A DNA stretch of 64,000 nt from Pseudomonas shahriarae (GTDB lineage Bacteria > Pseudomonadota > Gammaproteobacteria > Pseudomonadales > Pseudomonadaceae), in NCBI RefSeq assembly GCF_014268455.2, contig NZ_CP077085.1:1736001-1800000 (forward strand), written 5' to 3'. Below the pieces are notes generated by a model that worked only from the letters and a program-made list of their open reading frames with translations, searched no databases and had not been told where the DNA came from. Each line of letters begins with the position of its first letter. Positions within the stretch are counted from its first letter, which is position 1. Shown one piece after another: positions 17,601-26,226 of the stretch. The translations under genes were made by a program, and so were the position numbers.

Positions 17601-18725
17601 ATGCCGTTGAAACGTTTGAATAGCCTGTCCGAAGTATCGCCTGATGAATGGAACGCCTTGGTCCCCGAGGATCAGCCGTTTCTGCGCCATGCCTTCCTCA
17701 GTGCGCTGGAAGACAGTGCCAGCCTTGGCCGGCATTCTGGCTGGCAGCCGGAGCACTTGCTGCATTACGAGGGAGAGCGGCTGGTGGCGGCGCTGCCCAG
17801 CTACCGCAAATGGCACTCTTATGGCGAATACGTGTTCGACCATGGCTGGGCTGACGCTTGCGCACGCGCGGGCATCGAGTACTACCCCAAACTGCTGACA
17901 GCAGTGCCTTTCAGCCCGGTCAGCGGGCCGCGCTTGCTGGTGGCCAATGGTGCGGACGGCCTGGAGTTGCTCCAGAGCCTGCCTGGTTACCTGGAAATCG
18001 AAGGCCTTTCCAGTGCCCATATCAACTTCACCGATGCCCTGGCCGATGCCGCCCTGGGCCAGCAACCCGGTTGGCTTGCGCGTCTGGGTTGCCAGTTCCA
18101 CTGGCAGAACCGCAGTTATCGCGACTTCCAGGACTTCCTCGACGCCCTGAGTTCGCGCAAACGCAAACAGATGCGCAAGGAGCGCGAACAGGTCGCGGGG
18201 CAGGGCATCGAGTTCGAGTGGCTGCAAGGCCATGAGCTGAGCGAGGCCCAGTGGGATTTTGTCTACGCCTGCTACGCCAACACCTACGCCGTGCGCCGGC
18301 AGTCACCGTACCTGACGCGGGCGTTTTTCAGCCTGCTGGCCGAGCGCATGCCGCAGGCGATACGGGTGGTGCTGGCCAAGCAAGGGGCGCGGCCGGTGGC
18401 CATGGCGTTCAGCCTGATCGGAGGCGACAGCCTATATGGCCGCTATTGGGGCTGCCTGGGCGAATTTGACCGGCTGCATTTCGAGACCTGCTTCTATCAA
18501 GGCATGGACTACGCGATCGCCAATGGCCTGCAGCGTTTCGACGCCGGGGCCCAGGGCGAGCACAAGTTGATTCGTGGGTTTGAGCCGGTGATTACCCATT
18601 CCTGGCACTACTTGCGCCATCCAGGCTTGAAAACCGCTGTGGCGGATTTCCTGGAACGCGAGCGGGTGGGGATTCTGGCGTATGCCGAGGAGGCGCGTTT
18701 GGCGTTGCCTTATCGACAGGTGTAG
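17601..18725 (+). CDS. FemAB-like acyltransferase (GNAT fold, COG3146/DUF482 family)
   Basis: The 374-residue protein matches the family sometimes named peptidogalycan biosynthesis/recognition protein. Typical parts are an N-terminal EWNALVPEDQPFLRHAFL, a central KRKQMRKEREQV and a C-terminal GAQGEHKLIRGFEPV followed by HSWHYLRHP. The fold is two GNAT-like domains as in FemAB aminoacyltransferases, but the substrate is not established. ATG 17601 follows GGGGAATGGC; the frame is open further upstream only through the porin terminator, so a start there is unlikely. The gene stands alone and a REPIN follows it. Confidence 0.85.
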   Translation: MPLKRLNSLSEVSPDEWNALVPEDQPFLRHAFLSALEDSASLGRHSGWQPEHLLHYEGERLVAALPSYRKWHSYGEYVFDHGWADACARAGIEYYPKLLTAVPFSPVSGPRLLVANGADGLELLQSLPGYLEIEGLSSAHINFTDALADAALGQQPGWLARLGCQFHWQNRSYRDFQDFLDALSSRKRKQMRKEREQVAGQGIEFEWLQGHELSEAQWDFVYACYANTYAVRRQSPYLTRAFFSLLAERMPQAIRVVLAKQGARPVAMAFSLIGGDSLYGRYWGCLGEFDRLHFETCFYQGMDYAIANGLQRFDAGAQGEHKLIRGFEPVITHSWHYLRHPGLKTAVADFLERERVGILAYAEEARLALPYRQV

Positions 18726-18809
18726 GAGCCAGCTTGCCGGCGATGACGGTGTATCTGCCCATGATGTGCTGGCAGTTAGTCCGTTATCGCCGGCAAGCCA
18801 GCGTCTACA
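18721..18809. repeat. REPIN between the FemAB-like gene and aqpZ
   Basis: Imperfect 24-nt inverted arms (18721-18744 and 18786-18809) share the core GGCTTGCCGGCGAT or its near match and surround about 41 bases. It lies between convergent genes. Confidence 0.8.
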
Positions 18810-18827
18810 AGGTGCATCGCGGTTGGA

Positions 18828-19529
18828 TCAGGCCTTTTCTTCCTTGCCCAACCAACGGTAGGTGATGCCACCGATCACCGCGCCAAGGATCGGCGCCAGC
18901 CAGAACAGCCACAGTTGCTGGATTGCCCACCCGCCGACAATCAGCGCAGGGCCGGTGCTGCGGGCCGGGTTGACCGAGGTGTTGGTGACCGGAATGGAGA
19001 TCAGGTGGATCAGCGTCAGCCCCAGGCCAATGGCGATGGGCGCCAGGCCAGCCGGTGCACGACGGTCGGTGGCGCCGAGGATGATCAGCACGAACATCGC
19101 GGTCATCACCAGTTCAGTGACAAACCCCGCCGCCATTGAATAGCCGCCCGGCGAATGTTCACCGTAACCATTGGATGCCAGCCCCGCCGCCAGTTCGAAA
19201 CCCGGTTTGCCGCTGGCAATGAAGTACAGCAAGGCCGCTGCCACTACGCCGCCAATGACTTGCGCGACGATATACGCAGGCATCTCCTTGGCCGCAAACC
19301 TGCCGCCGACCACCAAGCCCACGGTGACCGCCGGGTTGAGGTGACAGCCGCTGATATGGCCAATGGCAAATGCCATGGTCAACACGGTAAGCCCGAAGGC
19401 CAGCGATACGCCCAACAGGCCGATTCCGACATCCGGGAAGGCTGCGGCCAGAACGGCACTCCCGCAGCCACCCAACACCAGCCAAAACGTACCCAACCCT
19501 TCCGTAACGGAACGTCTGAACAGAGACAT
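18828..19529 (-). CDS. aqpZ: Aquaporin Z
   Basis: This 233-residue major intrinsic protein has six membrane spans and two NPA boxes (residues 65-67 and 187-189). The narrow selectivity filter residues of water-specific AqpZ are present as H175, T184 and R190; a glycerol facilitator would carry Gly and other residues there and be longer. It conducts water across the inner membrane. The gene is monocistronic, convergent with the FemAB-like gene. Its start has AAGGACG a few bases upstream on the minus strand. Confidence 0.93.
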   Translation of the reverse strand: MSLFRRSVTEGLGTFWLVLGGCGSAVLAAAFPDVGIGLLGVSLAFGLTVLTMAFAIGHISGCHLNPAVTVGLVVGGRFAAKEMPAYIVAQVIGGVVAAALLYFIASGKPGFELAAGLASNGYGEHSPGGYSMAAGFVTELVMTAMFVLIILGATDRRAPAGLAPIAIGLGLTLIHLISIPVTNTSVNPARSTGPALIVGGWAIQQLWLFWLAPILGAVIGGITYRWLGKEEKA

Positions 19530-19693
19530 GAACGCGTCCTTCTAAATCAACGGGTGTGATGCTTCCCTGCAGTCTGATGTCAGGGCCCTCCTGGACCCTG
19601 ATTGCAGTACAGCAGGATTGTGATACACGGCCAGCAAGATAGAAAAAACTGTCAGAATTGTTCGGAATTGATAGCGCCGTTAGTAGTCCGAAA

Positions 19694-21526
19694 TCAGTCG
19701 ATACCTACGAAACCTCCGGTCTGGTGCTGCCACAATCGCGAGTACAGGCCGCCATGTGCCAGCAACTGGGCATGGCTGCCACTCTCGGCGATCTGGCCTT
19801 TTTCCAGGACCACCAACCTGTCCATTCGGGCAATCGTGGACAGGCGGTGAGCGATGGCGATCACCGTCTTGCCTTGCATCAGGGTTTCCAGGCTTTCCTG
19901 GATGGCCGCTTCCACTTCCGAGTCCAGGGCCGAGGTGGCTTCGTCCATGATCAGGATCGGTGCGTCCTTGAGCAGGACCCGGGCGATAGCGATGCGTTGG
20001 CGTTGCCCGCCGGAGAGTTTCACCCCGCGCTCACCGACGTGGGCATCCAGGCCAATCCGGCCCTCGGCGTCCGACAGCAGCGGGATAAATTCGTCGGCGC
20101 GGGCCTTGCGGATCGCGTCCCAGAGCTCTTGGTCAGTGGCATCGGGCTTGCCATACAGCAAGTTGTCGCGGATCGAGCGGTGCAGCAGCGAGGTGTCCTG
20201 GGTAATCATGCCGATGCGTTCGCGCAGGCTTTCCTGGGCCACTTCGGCAATGTTCTGGCCGTCGATCAGGATGCGTCCGCCTTGCAGGTCGTAGAGGCGC
20301 AGCAGCAGGTTGACCAGGGTCGATTTGCCGGCACCGGACGGGCCAATCAGGCCGATCTTCTCCCCCGGTTTGATGACCAGGTTCAGGCCACCGATGATGC
20401 CGCTGCTCTTGCCATAGTGGAAGTCGACCTGTTCGAAGCGCACTTCGCCGCGGGGCACGCTCAGGCGCGGGGCGTTTTCGCGGTCGATCACCGCCAGCGG
20501 CTGGGCGATGGTTTTCAGACCGTCCTGGACCATGCCGATGTTCTCGAAAATGCCGTTGACCACCCACATGATCCAGCCGGACATGTTGACGATGCGGATC
20601 ACCAGGCCGGTGGCCAGGGCAATGGCACCGACCGAGATCAGCGACTGCGTCCACAGCCACAGGGCCAGGCCGGTGGTGGTGACGATCAGCAGGCCGTTCA
20701 TGGTGGTGATGACCACGTCCATGCTGGTGACCACGCGGCTGGCCAGCTGGGTTTTTTCGGTTTGCTCGATGATCGCTTCCTTGGCGTACTCCTGTTCGGA
20801 CTGGGTGTGGGCGAACAGCTTCAAGGTGGTGATATTGGTGTAGCCATCAACGATGCGGCCCATCAATTTGGAGCGCGCCTCGGACGAGATGACCGAGCGT
20901 TCCTTGACCCGTGGCACGAAGTAGCGCAGCGCCAGGCTGTAGGCGATGATCCAGGTGACCAGCGGGATCATCAGGCGCCAGTCGGCTTCGGCGAACAGCA
21001 CCAGGGAGCTGATGGCGTAGATTGCTACGTGCCAGATGGCATCGACGGCGGCCACGGCCGAGTCGCGCAGCGAGTTGCCGGTCTGCATGATGCGCTGGGC
21101 AATACGCCCGGCGAAGTCGTTCTGGAAGAAGTTCAGGCTCTGCTTGAGCACATAGCTGTGGTTCTGCCAGCGGATCAGGCTGGTCATGCCGGGGCTGATG
21201 GTCTGGTGCACCAGCAAATCGTGCAGGGCACCGAAGATCGGGCGCAGCAGCAAGGCAACCACGGCCATCCAGATCAACTCGGTGGCGTGGATCTGGAAGA
21301 AGTTGGCCGGCGGCGTGCCTTGGGCCAGGTCGATGATGCGGCTCAGGTAGCTGAACAGCGCCACTTCAATCAGCGCGCCGATCAGGCCCACCACCAACAG
21401 CGCGGCAAAACACGGCCACACCTGGCGCAGGTAATAGAGGTAGAAGGGTAGGACTTTATCCGGAGGTGCCGCGCTGGGAGCGTCGCGGAAGATGTCGATC
21501 AGTTGTTCAAAACGACGATAGAGCAT
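19694..21526 (-). CDS. ABC transporter, fused permease and ATPase (exporter type)
   Basis: The 610-residue half-transporter has an N-terminal six-helix ABC exporter membrane domain (about residues 35-330) and a C-terminal nucleotide-binding domain with Walker A GPSGAGKST near residue 400, signature VKLSGGQRQRIAIAR, Walker B ILIMDEATSALD and an H-loop AIAHRLST. It would function as a homodimer. The family resembles MsbA-like multidrug/lipid exporters, but the ligand is not predictable. There is no C39 peptidase domain and no neighbouring membrane-fusion or TolC gene. A cyclophilin gene lies 83 bp upstream on the same strand. Confidence 0.88.
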   Translation of the reverse strand: MLYRRFEQLIDIFRDAPSAAPPDKVLPFYLYYLRQVWPCFAALLVVGLIGALIEVALFSYLSRIIDLAQGTPPANFFQIHATELIWMAVVALLLRPIFGALHDLLVHQTISPGMTSLIRWQNHSYVLKQSLNFFQNDFAGRIAQRIMQTGNSLRDSAVAAVDAIWHVAIYAISSLVLFAEADWRLMIPLVTWIIAYSLALRYFVPRVKERSVISSEARSKLMGRIVDGYTNITTLKLFAHTQSEQEYAKEAIIEQTEKTQLASRVVTSMDVVITTMNGLLIVTTTGLALWLWTQSLISVGAIALATGLVIRIVNMSGWIMWVVNGIFENIGMVQDGLKTIAQPLAVIDRENAPRLSVPRGEVRFEQVDFHYGKSSGIIGGLNLVIKPGEKIGLIGPSGAGKSTLVNLLLRLYDLQGGRILIDGQNIAEVAQESLRERIGMITQDTSLLHRSIRDNLLYGKPDATDQELWDAIRKARADEFIPLLSDAEGRIGLDAHVGERGVKLSGGQRQRIAIARVLLKDAPILIMDEATSALDSEVEAAIQESLETLMQGKTVIAIAHRLSTIARMDRLVVLEKGQIAESGSHAQLLAHGGLYSRLWQHQTGGFVGID

Positions 21527-21609
21527 TAGGTCTGACGCCCGCCGGGCGGGCTCTCCTTGTTAAAGACGCGCGCGGCCTTGTGGGCGGCGCGCGCAACTCC
21601 CTGTGAACC

Positions 21610-22173
21610 TTAGTCGATGCGCTTGGCCGACTTGATCAGGACAGGGTCGATAGGCACGTTTTGCATGCCTTGTTTGGTAGTGGTTTGCGAGTTGACGATG
21701 ATATCGACCACGTCCATGCCCTTGACCACTTTGGCGAACACCGCGTAGCCCGCATCGCGGCCTGGGTCGAGGAAGGCGTTGTCGGCCACGTTGATAAAGA
21801 ACTGGCTGGTGGCCGAGTTCGGATTGCTGGTGCGGGCCATGGACAAGGTGCCGCGCACGTTATGCAAGCCGTTGCTGGCTTCGTTCTTGATCGGCGCTTC
21901 AGTAGGCTTTTGCGACATCTGCTGGGTGAACCCGCCACCTTGCACCATAAAACCCGGGATCACCCGATGAAAAATGGTGTTGGTGTAGAAGCCCTTGTCG
22001 ACGTAGGACAGGAAGTTCTCGGTACTGATCGGCGCCTTGACCGGATCCAGTTCGATTTCGATGTCGCCATTGGTGGTGGAGATCAATACGTGTGGTGCCT
22101 TGGCCGGCGTGGCCGCCATCAGGTTGGCAGCAAACAGAACAGAACCGGCAAAAACGGCGATTTTTTTCAGCAT
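21610..22173 (-). CDS. ppiA: Periplasmic peptidyl-prolyl cis-trans isomerase (cyclophilin type)
   Basis: The 187-residue protein has a signal peptide (cleavage likely after MAA near residue 21) and a compact cyclophilin domain. Catalytic and binding residues are in [31 protein letters not shown] and the final [11 protein letters not shown]. It would catalyse prolyl isomerisation of exported proteins in the periplasm. It starts 3 bp after the alpha/beta-hydrolase gene, so the two are surely co-transcribed with the LysR gene before them. The symbol follows the E. coli periplasmic enzyme. Confidence 0.88.
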   Translation of the reverse strand: MLKKIAVFAGSVLFAANLMAATPAKAPHVLISTTNGDIEIELDPVKAPISTENFLSYVDKGFYTNTIFHRVIPGFMVQGGGFTQQMSQKPTEAPIKNEASNGLHNVRGTLSMARTSNPNSATSQFFINVADNAFLDPGRDAGYAVFAKVVKGMDVVDIIVNSQTTTKQGMQNVPIDPVLIKSAKRID

Positions 22174-22176
22174 GGG

Positions 22177-22980
22177 TCAGTGATCCTGGGAAGTGGTTTC
22201 GACTGTCTTGAGAAAATCGAGCAGGGTTGTGTTGAAGGTTTCGGGTTGGTCCAGCGGTGTCGCGTGACGCGAATCCTCGATCACCACCAACCGCGCATCA
22301 GGCAGCAGTTTTACATAGATTTCTTTTTGCGCCACTGGGGTGTAGTCGTGGTCGGCGCTGATGACCAGGGTTGGACAGGCGATTCTGCAGAGTCGTTCCT
22401 GTACGCCCCAGCCCACAATGGCATCGAAGCTGGCGAGGTAAGCACGTTTGTCGTTTCTTGCCCAGCGTTCGCGCATTTTGCGCCGCAGGTCGGCCTGTGC
22501 GGGTTTGGGGAACAACCGGTCGCCGAGTGCCTTGCCGATGGTATTCAAGCTGAGCACGCGGGCCAGGCCCCAGCGCTTGGCCCATTGCCAATAGTCATTG
22601 GCGCTGCGCACCTTGACCTCGGGCGCGCTGTTGACGATACACAGGCTTTTGAGCAACTGCGGTTGGTCGACCGCCAGTTGAAAGGCGATCATCCCGCCCA
22701 TCGACAGGCCGACCACATGGGCAGCGGGCAGTTGCAGGTGTTCGATCAACGCCACCAGGTCTGCGGTAAAGCCGGCGATGCTGTAGCGCTCCCGGGGTTT
22801 GTCGGAGCGCCCGTGACCGCGCACATCCAGCAGCACCAGGCGGTAATGCCGGGACAACACGGGGATTTGCAGTTCCCAATCCTGGCAACTGGAGCCCAGG
22901 CCGTGGATCAGGATCAGTGGCACGCCGTGGCCATATTCCTCGTAATGCAGGGTGCAACCTTCATGTTCGAAATAGGCCAT
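22177..22980 (-). CDS. Alpha/beta-hydrolase
   Basis: This 267-residue protein has an alpha/beta-hydrolase fold with the oxyanion HGLGSS near residue 26, the nucleophile elbow GLSMGG with S93, an aspartate in VISADHDYTP and a histidine in EDSRHATPLDQPE completing the triad. It resembles esterases and 3-oxoadipate enol-lactonase-like enzymes, but the substrate is not indicated by neighbours. No signal peptide is present, so it is cytoplasmic. It lies 14 bp after the LysR gene and 3 bp before ppiA on the minus strand. Confidence 0.87.
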   Translation of the reverse strand: MAYFEHEGCTLHYEEYGHGVPLILIHGLGSSCQDWELQIPVLSRHYRLVLLDVRGHGRSDKPRERYSIAGFTADLVALIEHLQLPAAHVVGLSMGGMIAFQLAVDQPQLLKSLCIVNSAPEVKVRSANDYWQWAKRWGLARVLSLNTIGKALGDRLFPKPAQADLRRKMRERWARNDKRAYLASFDAIVGWGVQERLCRIACPTLVISADHDYTPVAQKEIYVKLLPDARLVVIEDSRHATPLDQPETFNTTLLDFLKTVETTSQDH

Positions 22981-22994
22981 GGGTGAACTCCGTG

Positions 22995-23918
22995 TCAGGC
23001 TTGCCGGGGAGCGGCAAAGGGTGCGTCCAGCGGTGCAGTGTCGAAGGTGCGCAGCAGCTCGACCAGAATCTGCGTGGCCGGGCCCAGGGGCTTGTCCTTG
23101 TTCGAGTACAGGTAGAACGTGGGGTGGCGGCTGCCGCCTTGCTCCAGGGGCAGTTGCTTGAGCAGGCCTTCCTTTAGCTCACGCTCGATCATGTGCCGGG
23201 GCAGCCAGGCAAACCCCAGGCCGCTGCCGACGAAGGCGGCGGCGGTGGCCAGGCTGCCCACGGTCCAGCGCTGCTCGGCGCCGAGCCAGCCGACGTCCCG
23301 CGGTTGCTGGCGACCGGAGTCGCGGATCACCACCTGCATCTGGCTTTCCAGGTCCTGGAAGCTCAGTTCGCGGTTGAGCCGGTGCAACGGGTGTTCAGGG
23401 TGGGCCACGGCGACAAATTCCACGTCGCTCATTTCCGTGCCCAGGTAGCCGGGAATGCTGAAGCCGCTAATTGCCAGGTCGGCCACGCCTTCAATCAGCA
23501 GCTCCTCGACACCCGACAGCACTTCTTCGCGCAGGCGCACGCGGCAGCCCCGGCTTTGCGGCATAAAGGCGGTGAGGGCGCGCACCAGGCGGGCGTTGGG
23601 GTAGGCGGCATCGACCACCAGGCGTACTTCGGCCTCCCAGCCTTGTTCCATATGATGGGCCAGGTCTTCCAACTGGCTGGCGTTTTTGACCAGTTGCCGG
23701 GAGCGGCGCAACAGCACCTCGCCGGCCTCGGTGAGCACGGCCTTGCGCCCGTCGATGCGCAATAGAGGCACGCCCAACTGGTCTTGCATGCGGGCCACGG
23801 TGTAGCTCACCGAGGATTGCGAGCGGTGCAGCACTTCGGCTGCCTGGGCGAAGCCGCCATGGTCAACCACGGCTTGCAACGTGCGCCATTGATCAAGGGT
23901 CACGCGGGGCGCTTTCAA
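22995..23918 (-). CDS. LysR-family transcriptional regulator
   Basis: The 307-residue regulator has an N-terminal winged helix-turn-helix (about residues 8-66, FAQAAEVLHRSQSSVSYTVARM) and a periplasmic-binding-like effector domain. It is the first gene of a minus-strand cluster with the hydrolase and the cyclophilin, and is divergent from a small secreted protein 49 bp away. LysR proteins usually act on a divergent or adjacent promoter; both the small gene and its own cluster are candidates. The inducer is unknown. Confidence 0.9.
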   Translation of the reverse strand: MKAPRVTLDQWRTLQAVVDHGGFAQAAEVLHRSQSSVSYTVARMQDQLGVPLLRIDGRKAVLTEAGEVLLRRSRQLVKNASQLEDLAHHMEQGWEAEVRLVVDAAYPNARLVRALTAFMPQSRGCRVRLREEVLSGVEELLIEGVADLAISGFSIPGYLGTEMSDVEFVAVAHPEHPLHRLNRELSFQDLESQMQVVIRDSGRQQPRDVGWLGAEQRWTVGSLATAAAFVGSGLGFAWLPRHMIERELKEGLLKQLPLEQGGSRHPTFYLYSNKDKPLGPATQILVELLRTFDTAPLDAPFAAPRQA

Positions 23919-23967
23919 GATGAGCTCCTCTTGTCCTAAGCTGGCGGTCCTTATTGGAGACTGCCGA

Positions 23968-24282
23968 ATGAGAAAATTCTGTTGTGTATTGCTGGCACTG
24001 TTGCCGTTGAGCGCGTTCGCCTATCCGATCGATGTGTCAAAGTCGATCAAGGGGGTCAGCATCGACTACAACGCTTCCGATGTTGACGGTGATATCAGCT
24101 CCATCCAGCTCAGTAACTACGGCAGCAATGACGCTGCGTGTACGGTCGCGTTTACCAATGGCCCGGAGCCAGCGCGGGTGCGCAAGGTCACGGTCCCTGC
24201 CGGGAAAAGCACCAACACTACGGTCAAGTTCAGCCGCGCGATTATCAAGATGCGGATCAAACTGACCTGCGAACCCAAATAA
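23968..24282 (+). CDS. Small periplasmic protein of unknown function, 104 aa
   Basis: ATG 23968 follows TTGGAGA and opens a 104-residue protein with a clean signal peptide MRKFCCVLLALLPLSAFA. The mature part is about 86 residues, probably a beta sandwich, with two cysteines (in AACTVAF and LTCEPK) spaced to form one disulfide. I know no function for it. It is transcribed divergently from the LysR gene and 145 bp ahead of azoR. Confidence 0.75.
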   Translation: MRKFCCVLLALLPLSAFAYPIDVSKSIKGVSIDYNASDVDGDISSIQLSNYGSNDAACTVAFTNGPEPARVRKVTVPAGKSTNTTVKFSRAIIKMRIKLTCEPK

Positions 24283-24427
24283 TTCGCTGCGGGGCCTTGG
24301 CCATGCCCCGCTTATAAACAACTTTATAGATGGGTTATAGCAGTTTTTTGCGCTTTTTTATCGAATGGGCTCTGTTTAACCTTCACTCCATCGACTTACA
24401 GCAATTACCGATGGAGCTTACAAAGCC

Positions 24428-25027
24428 ATGTCTAACGTTCTGATCATCGAAAGCAGCGCCCGCCAGCAGGATTCTATTTCCCGCCAACTGACCCAACAGT
24501 TCATCAGCCAATGGCAGGCGGCCCATCCGGCCGATCAGATCACCGTGCGCGACCTGGCCGTCAACCCAGTGCCGCACCTGGACGCCAACCTGTTGGGCGG
24601 CTGGATGAAGCCGGCCGAGCAGCGCAGCGTGGATGAGCAGGCGTCCCTGGAGCGCTCCAACCACCTGACCGACGAACTGCTGGCCGCCGATGTGCTGGTG
24701 ATGGCCGCGCCGATGTACAACTTCGCCATCCCCAGCACCCTCAAGGCCTGGCTTGACCATGTGTTGCGGGCCGGCGTGACCTTCAAGTACACCGCCACCG
24801 GTCCCCAGGGCCTGTTGACCGGCAAGCGCGCGTTTGTGCTGACCGCCCGTGGTGGCATCCACACCGGCGCGAGCAGCGATCATCAGGAACCGTATCTGCG
24901 CCAGGTCATGGGTTTTATCGGGATCCATGATGTGACCTTTATCCACGCCGAAGGGGTGAACCTGGGTGGCGACTTCCAGGAAAAGGGCTTGAACCACGCC
25001 AAGGCCCTGCTGGCACAGGTTGCCTGA
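24428..25027 (+). CDS. azoR: FMN-dependent NADH-azoreductase
   Basis: This 199-residue flavodoxin-like protein begins SNVLIIESSARQQDSISRQL, the phosphate-binding loop for FMN, and contains APMYNFAIPSTLKAWLDHV and TARGG(I)H segments, all standard in AzoR. Such enzymes reduce azo dyes and quinones using NADH, protecting against electrophilic quinones. GGAGCTTACAAAGCC precedes the ATG. Pseudomonas genomes carry several azoR paralogues; which one this is cannot be told. A terminator lies about 100 bp downstream. Confidence 0.9.
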   Translation: MSNVLIIESSARQQDSISRQLTQQFISQWQAAHPADQITVRDLAVNPVPHLDANLLGGWMKPAEQRSVDEQASLERSNHLTDELLAADVLVMAAPMYNFAIPSTLKAWLDHVLRAGVTFKYTATGPQGLLTGKRAFVLTARGGIHTGASSDHQEPYLRQVMGFIGIHDVTFIHAEGVNLGGDFQEKGLNHAKALLAQVA

Positions 25028-25132
25028 CGCGTTAATCGCCAGATAATCGCACGGTGTTTTTATAGCTCCACGCAACCCTTCAAGTACGCGTATCGAACCT
25101 CCCTTTGCACTTGTTGCTCCTGAGTGCTCCTG

Positions 25133-25167
25133 CCCGACTGCCGCTTTAGCGAGGTCGGGTTTTTTTT
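25133..25167 (+). terminator. Intrinsic terminator after azoR
   Basis: CCCGAC (25133-25138) pairs with GTCGGG (25154-25159), with an inner CGC/GCG stem, followed by eight T. Confidence 0.8.
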
Positions 25168-25230
25168 GCGCCGAGTTTCGCCCCGCCGTGAAAGACGCTA
25201 ATGTCGCGCCCATTCGAATATGAGGCACAC

Positions 25231-26100
25231 ATGGGCTACTTACTGATTGTCACGCTGATCCAGGCGTTTTCCTTCAGCCTGATCGGCGAATACCTGGCGG
25301 GTCATGTCGACAGCTATTTCGCCGTGCTGGTGCGCGTGCTGCTGGCCGGGCTGGTGTTTATCCCCCTGACCCGCTGGCGCTCGGTGGAGCCTGCGTTCAT
25401 GCGCGGCATGCTGCTGATCGGCGCGTTGCAGTTCGGCGTGACGTACGTGTGTCTGTATTTGAGCTTCCGCGTGTTGACGGTGCCGGAGGTGTTGCTGTTC
25501 ACCATCCTCACGCCATTGCATGTGACCTTGATCGAAGACGCGTTGAACCGGCGCTTCAACCCCTGGGCGCTGATTGCCGCGCTGGTGGCGGTGGCGGGGG
25601 CGGCGGTGATCCGCTTTGACCAGATCAACCCGGACTTCTTCATGGGCTTTTTGTTGCTGCAACTGGCCAACTTCACCTACGCCGCCGGGCAGGTGCTGTA
25701 CCGGCGCCTGGTGGCACGACACCCGAGCGACCTGCCGCACTACCGGCGCTTTGGCTATTTCTACCTGGGGGCATTGGCCGTGGTGTTGCCGGCGTTCCTG
25801 CTGTTCGGCAAGGCCAACTTCCTGCCTGAAGCGCCGTTGCAGTGGGGTGTGTTGCTGTTTCTGGGCCTGGTCAGCACTGCCTTGGGTCTGTACTGGTGGA
25901 ACAAGGGCGCCTGCCTGGTCAACGGCGGCACCCTGGCGGTGATGAACAACCTGCATGTGCCGGTGGGGCTGCTGCTCAATCTGCTGATCTGGAACCAGCA
26001 TGAGCCGCTGGGGCGCCTGTTCCTGGGCGGGGCGGTGATTGTGGCGGCGGTGTGGATCAGCCGGTTGGGGATTCGCCCGGCGCCGCTCAGCCGGCAATGA
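25231..26100 (+). CDS. EamA/DMT-family transporter (carboxylate/amino acid/amine type)
   Basis: Starting at ATG 25231, with GAGG at 25222-25225, the protein has 289 residues and about ten membrane spans. It begins MGYLLIVTLIQAFSFSLIGE, a subgroup of DMT proteins often labelled carboxylate/amino acid/amine transporters. The second-half motif ALGLYWWNKGACLVNGG is conserved in that subgroup. Substrate and direction are unknown. It is the third EamA-type protein of this window and only distantly similar to the other two. A REPIN and a hairpin follow. Confidence 0.88.
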   Translation: MGYLLIVTLIQAFSFSLIGEYLAGHVDSYFAVLVRVLLAGLVFIPLTRWRSVEPAFMRGMLLIGALQFGVTYVCLYLSFRVLTVPEVLLFTILTPLHVTLIEDALNRRFNPWALIAALVAVAGAAVIRFDQINPDFFMGFLLLQLANFTYAAGQVLYRRLVARHPSDLPHYRRFGYFYLGALAVVLPAFLLFGKANFLPEAPLQWGVLLFLGLVSTALGLYWWNKGACLVNGGTLAVMNNLHVPVGLLLNLLIWNQHEPLGRLFLGGAVIVAAVWISRLGIRPAPLSRQ

Positions 26101-26120
26101 TCGTTCCCAAAGGTGGGGGC

Positions 26121-26191
26121 GGGCTTGCCCGCGATAGCGGACGATCAGTAACAGATGTGTTGACTGACCCACCGCTATCGCGGGCAAGCCC
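26121..26191. repeat. REPIN after the EamA gene
   Basis: Perfect 20-nt inverted arms (26121-26140 and 26172-26191), GGGCTTGCCCGCGATAGCGG and its complement, flank 31 bases, the GGGCTTGCCCGCGATAG REP class of this genus. Confidence 0.88.
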
Positions 26192-26192
26192 T

Positions 26193-26226
26193 CTCTAACC
26201 AGGCGCTGCTTCGCGCCTGGTTAGAG
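26193..26226. terminator. Hairpin overlapping the stop codon of the MscS gene
   Basis: A perfect 14-bp inverted repeat (26193-26206 and 26213-26226, loop TGCTTC) directly abuts the REPIN and includes the TAA of the minus-strand MscS gene. There is no T run, so it may be a transcript-stabilising hairpin rather than a true terminator. Confidence 0.5.

Noticed and set aside
19658..21451. Long plus-strand frame opposite the ABC transporter
   Set aside because: Low-complexity His/Gln/Asp-rich translation typical of antisense to a GC-rich gene; the minus strand has complete ABC motifs.
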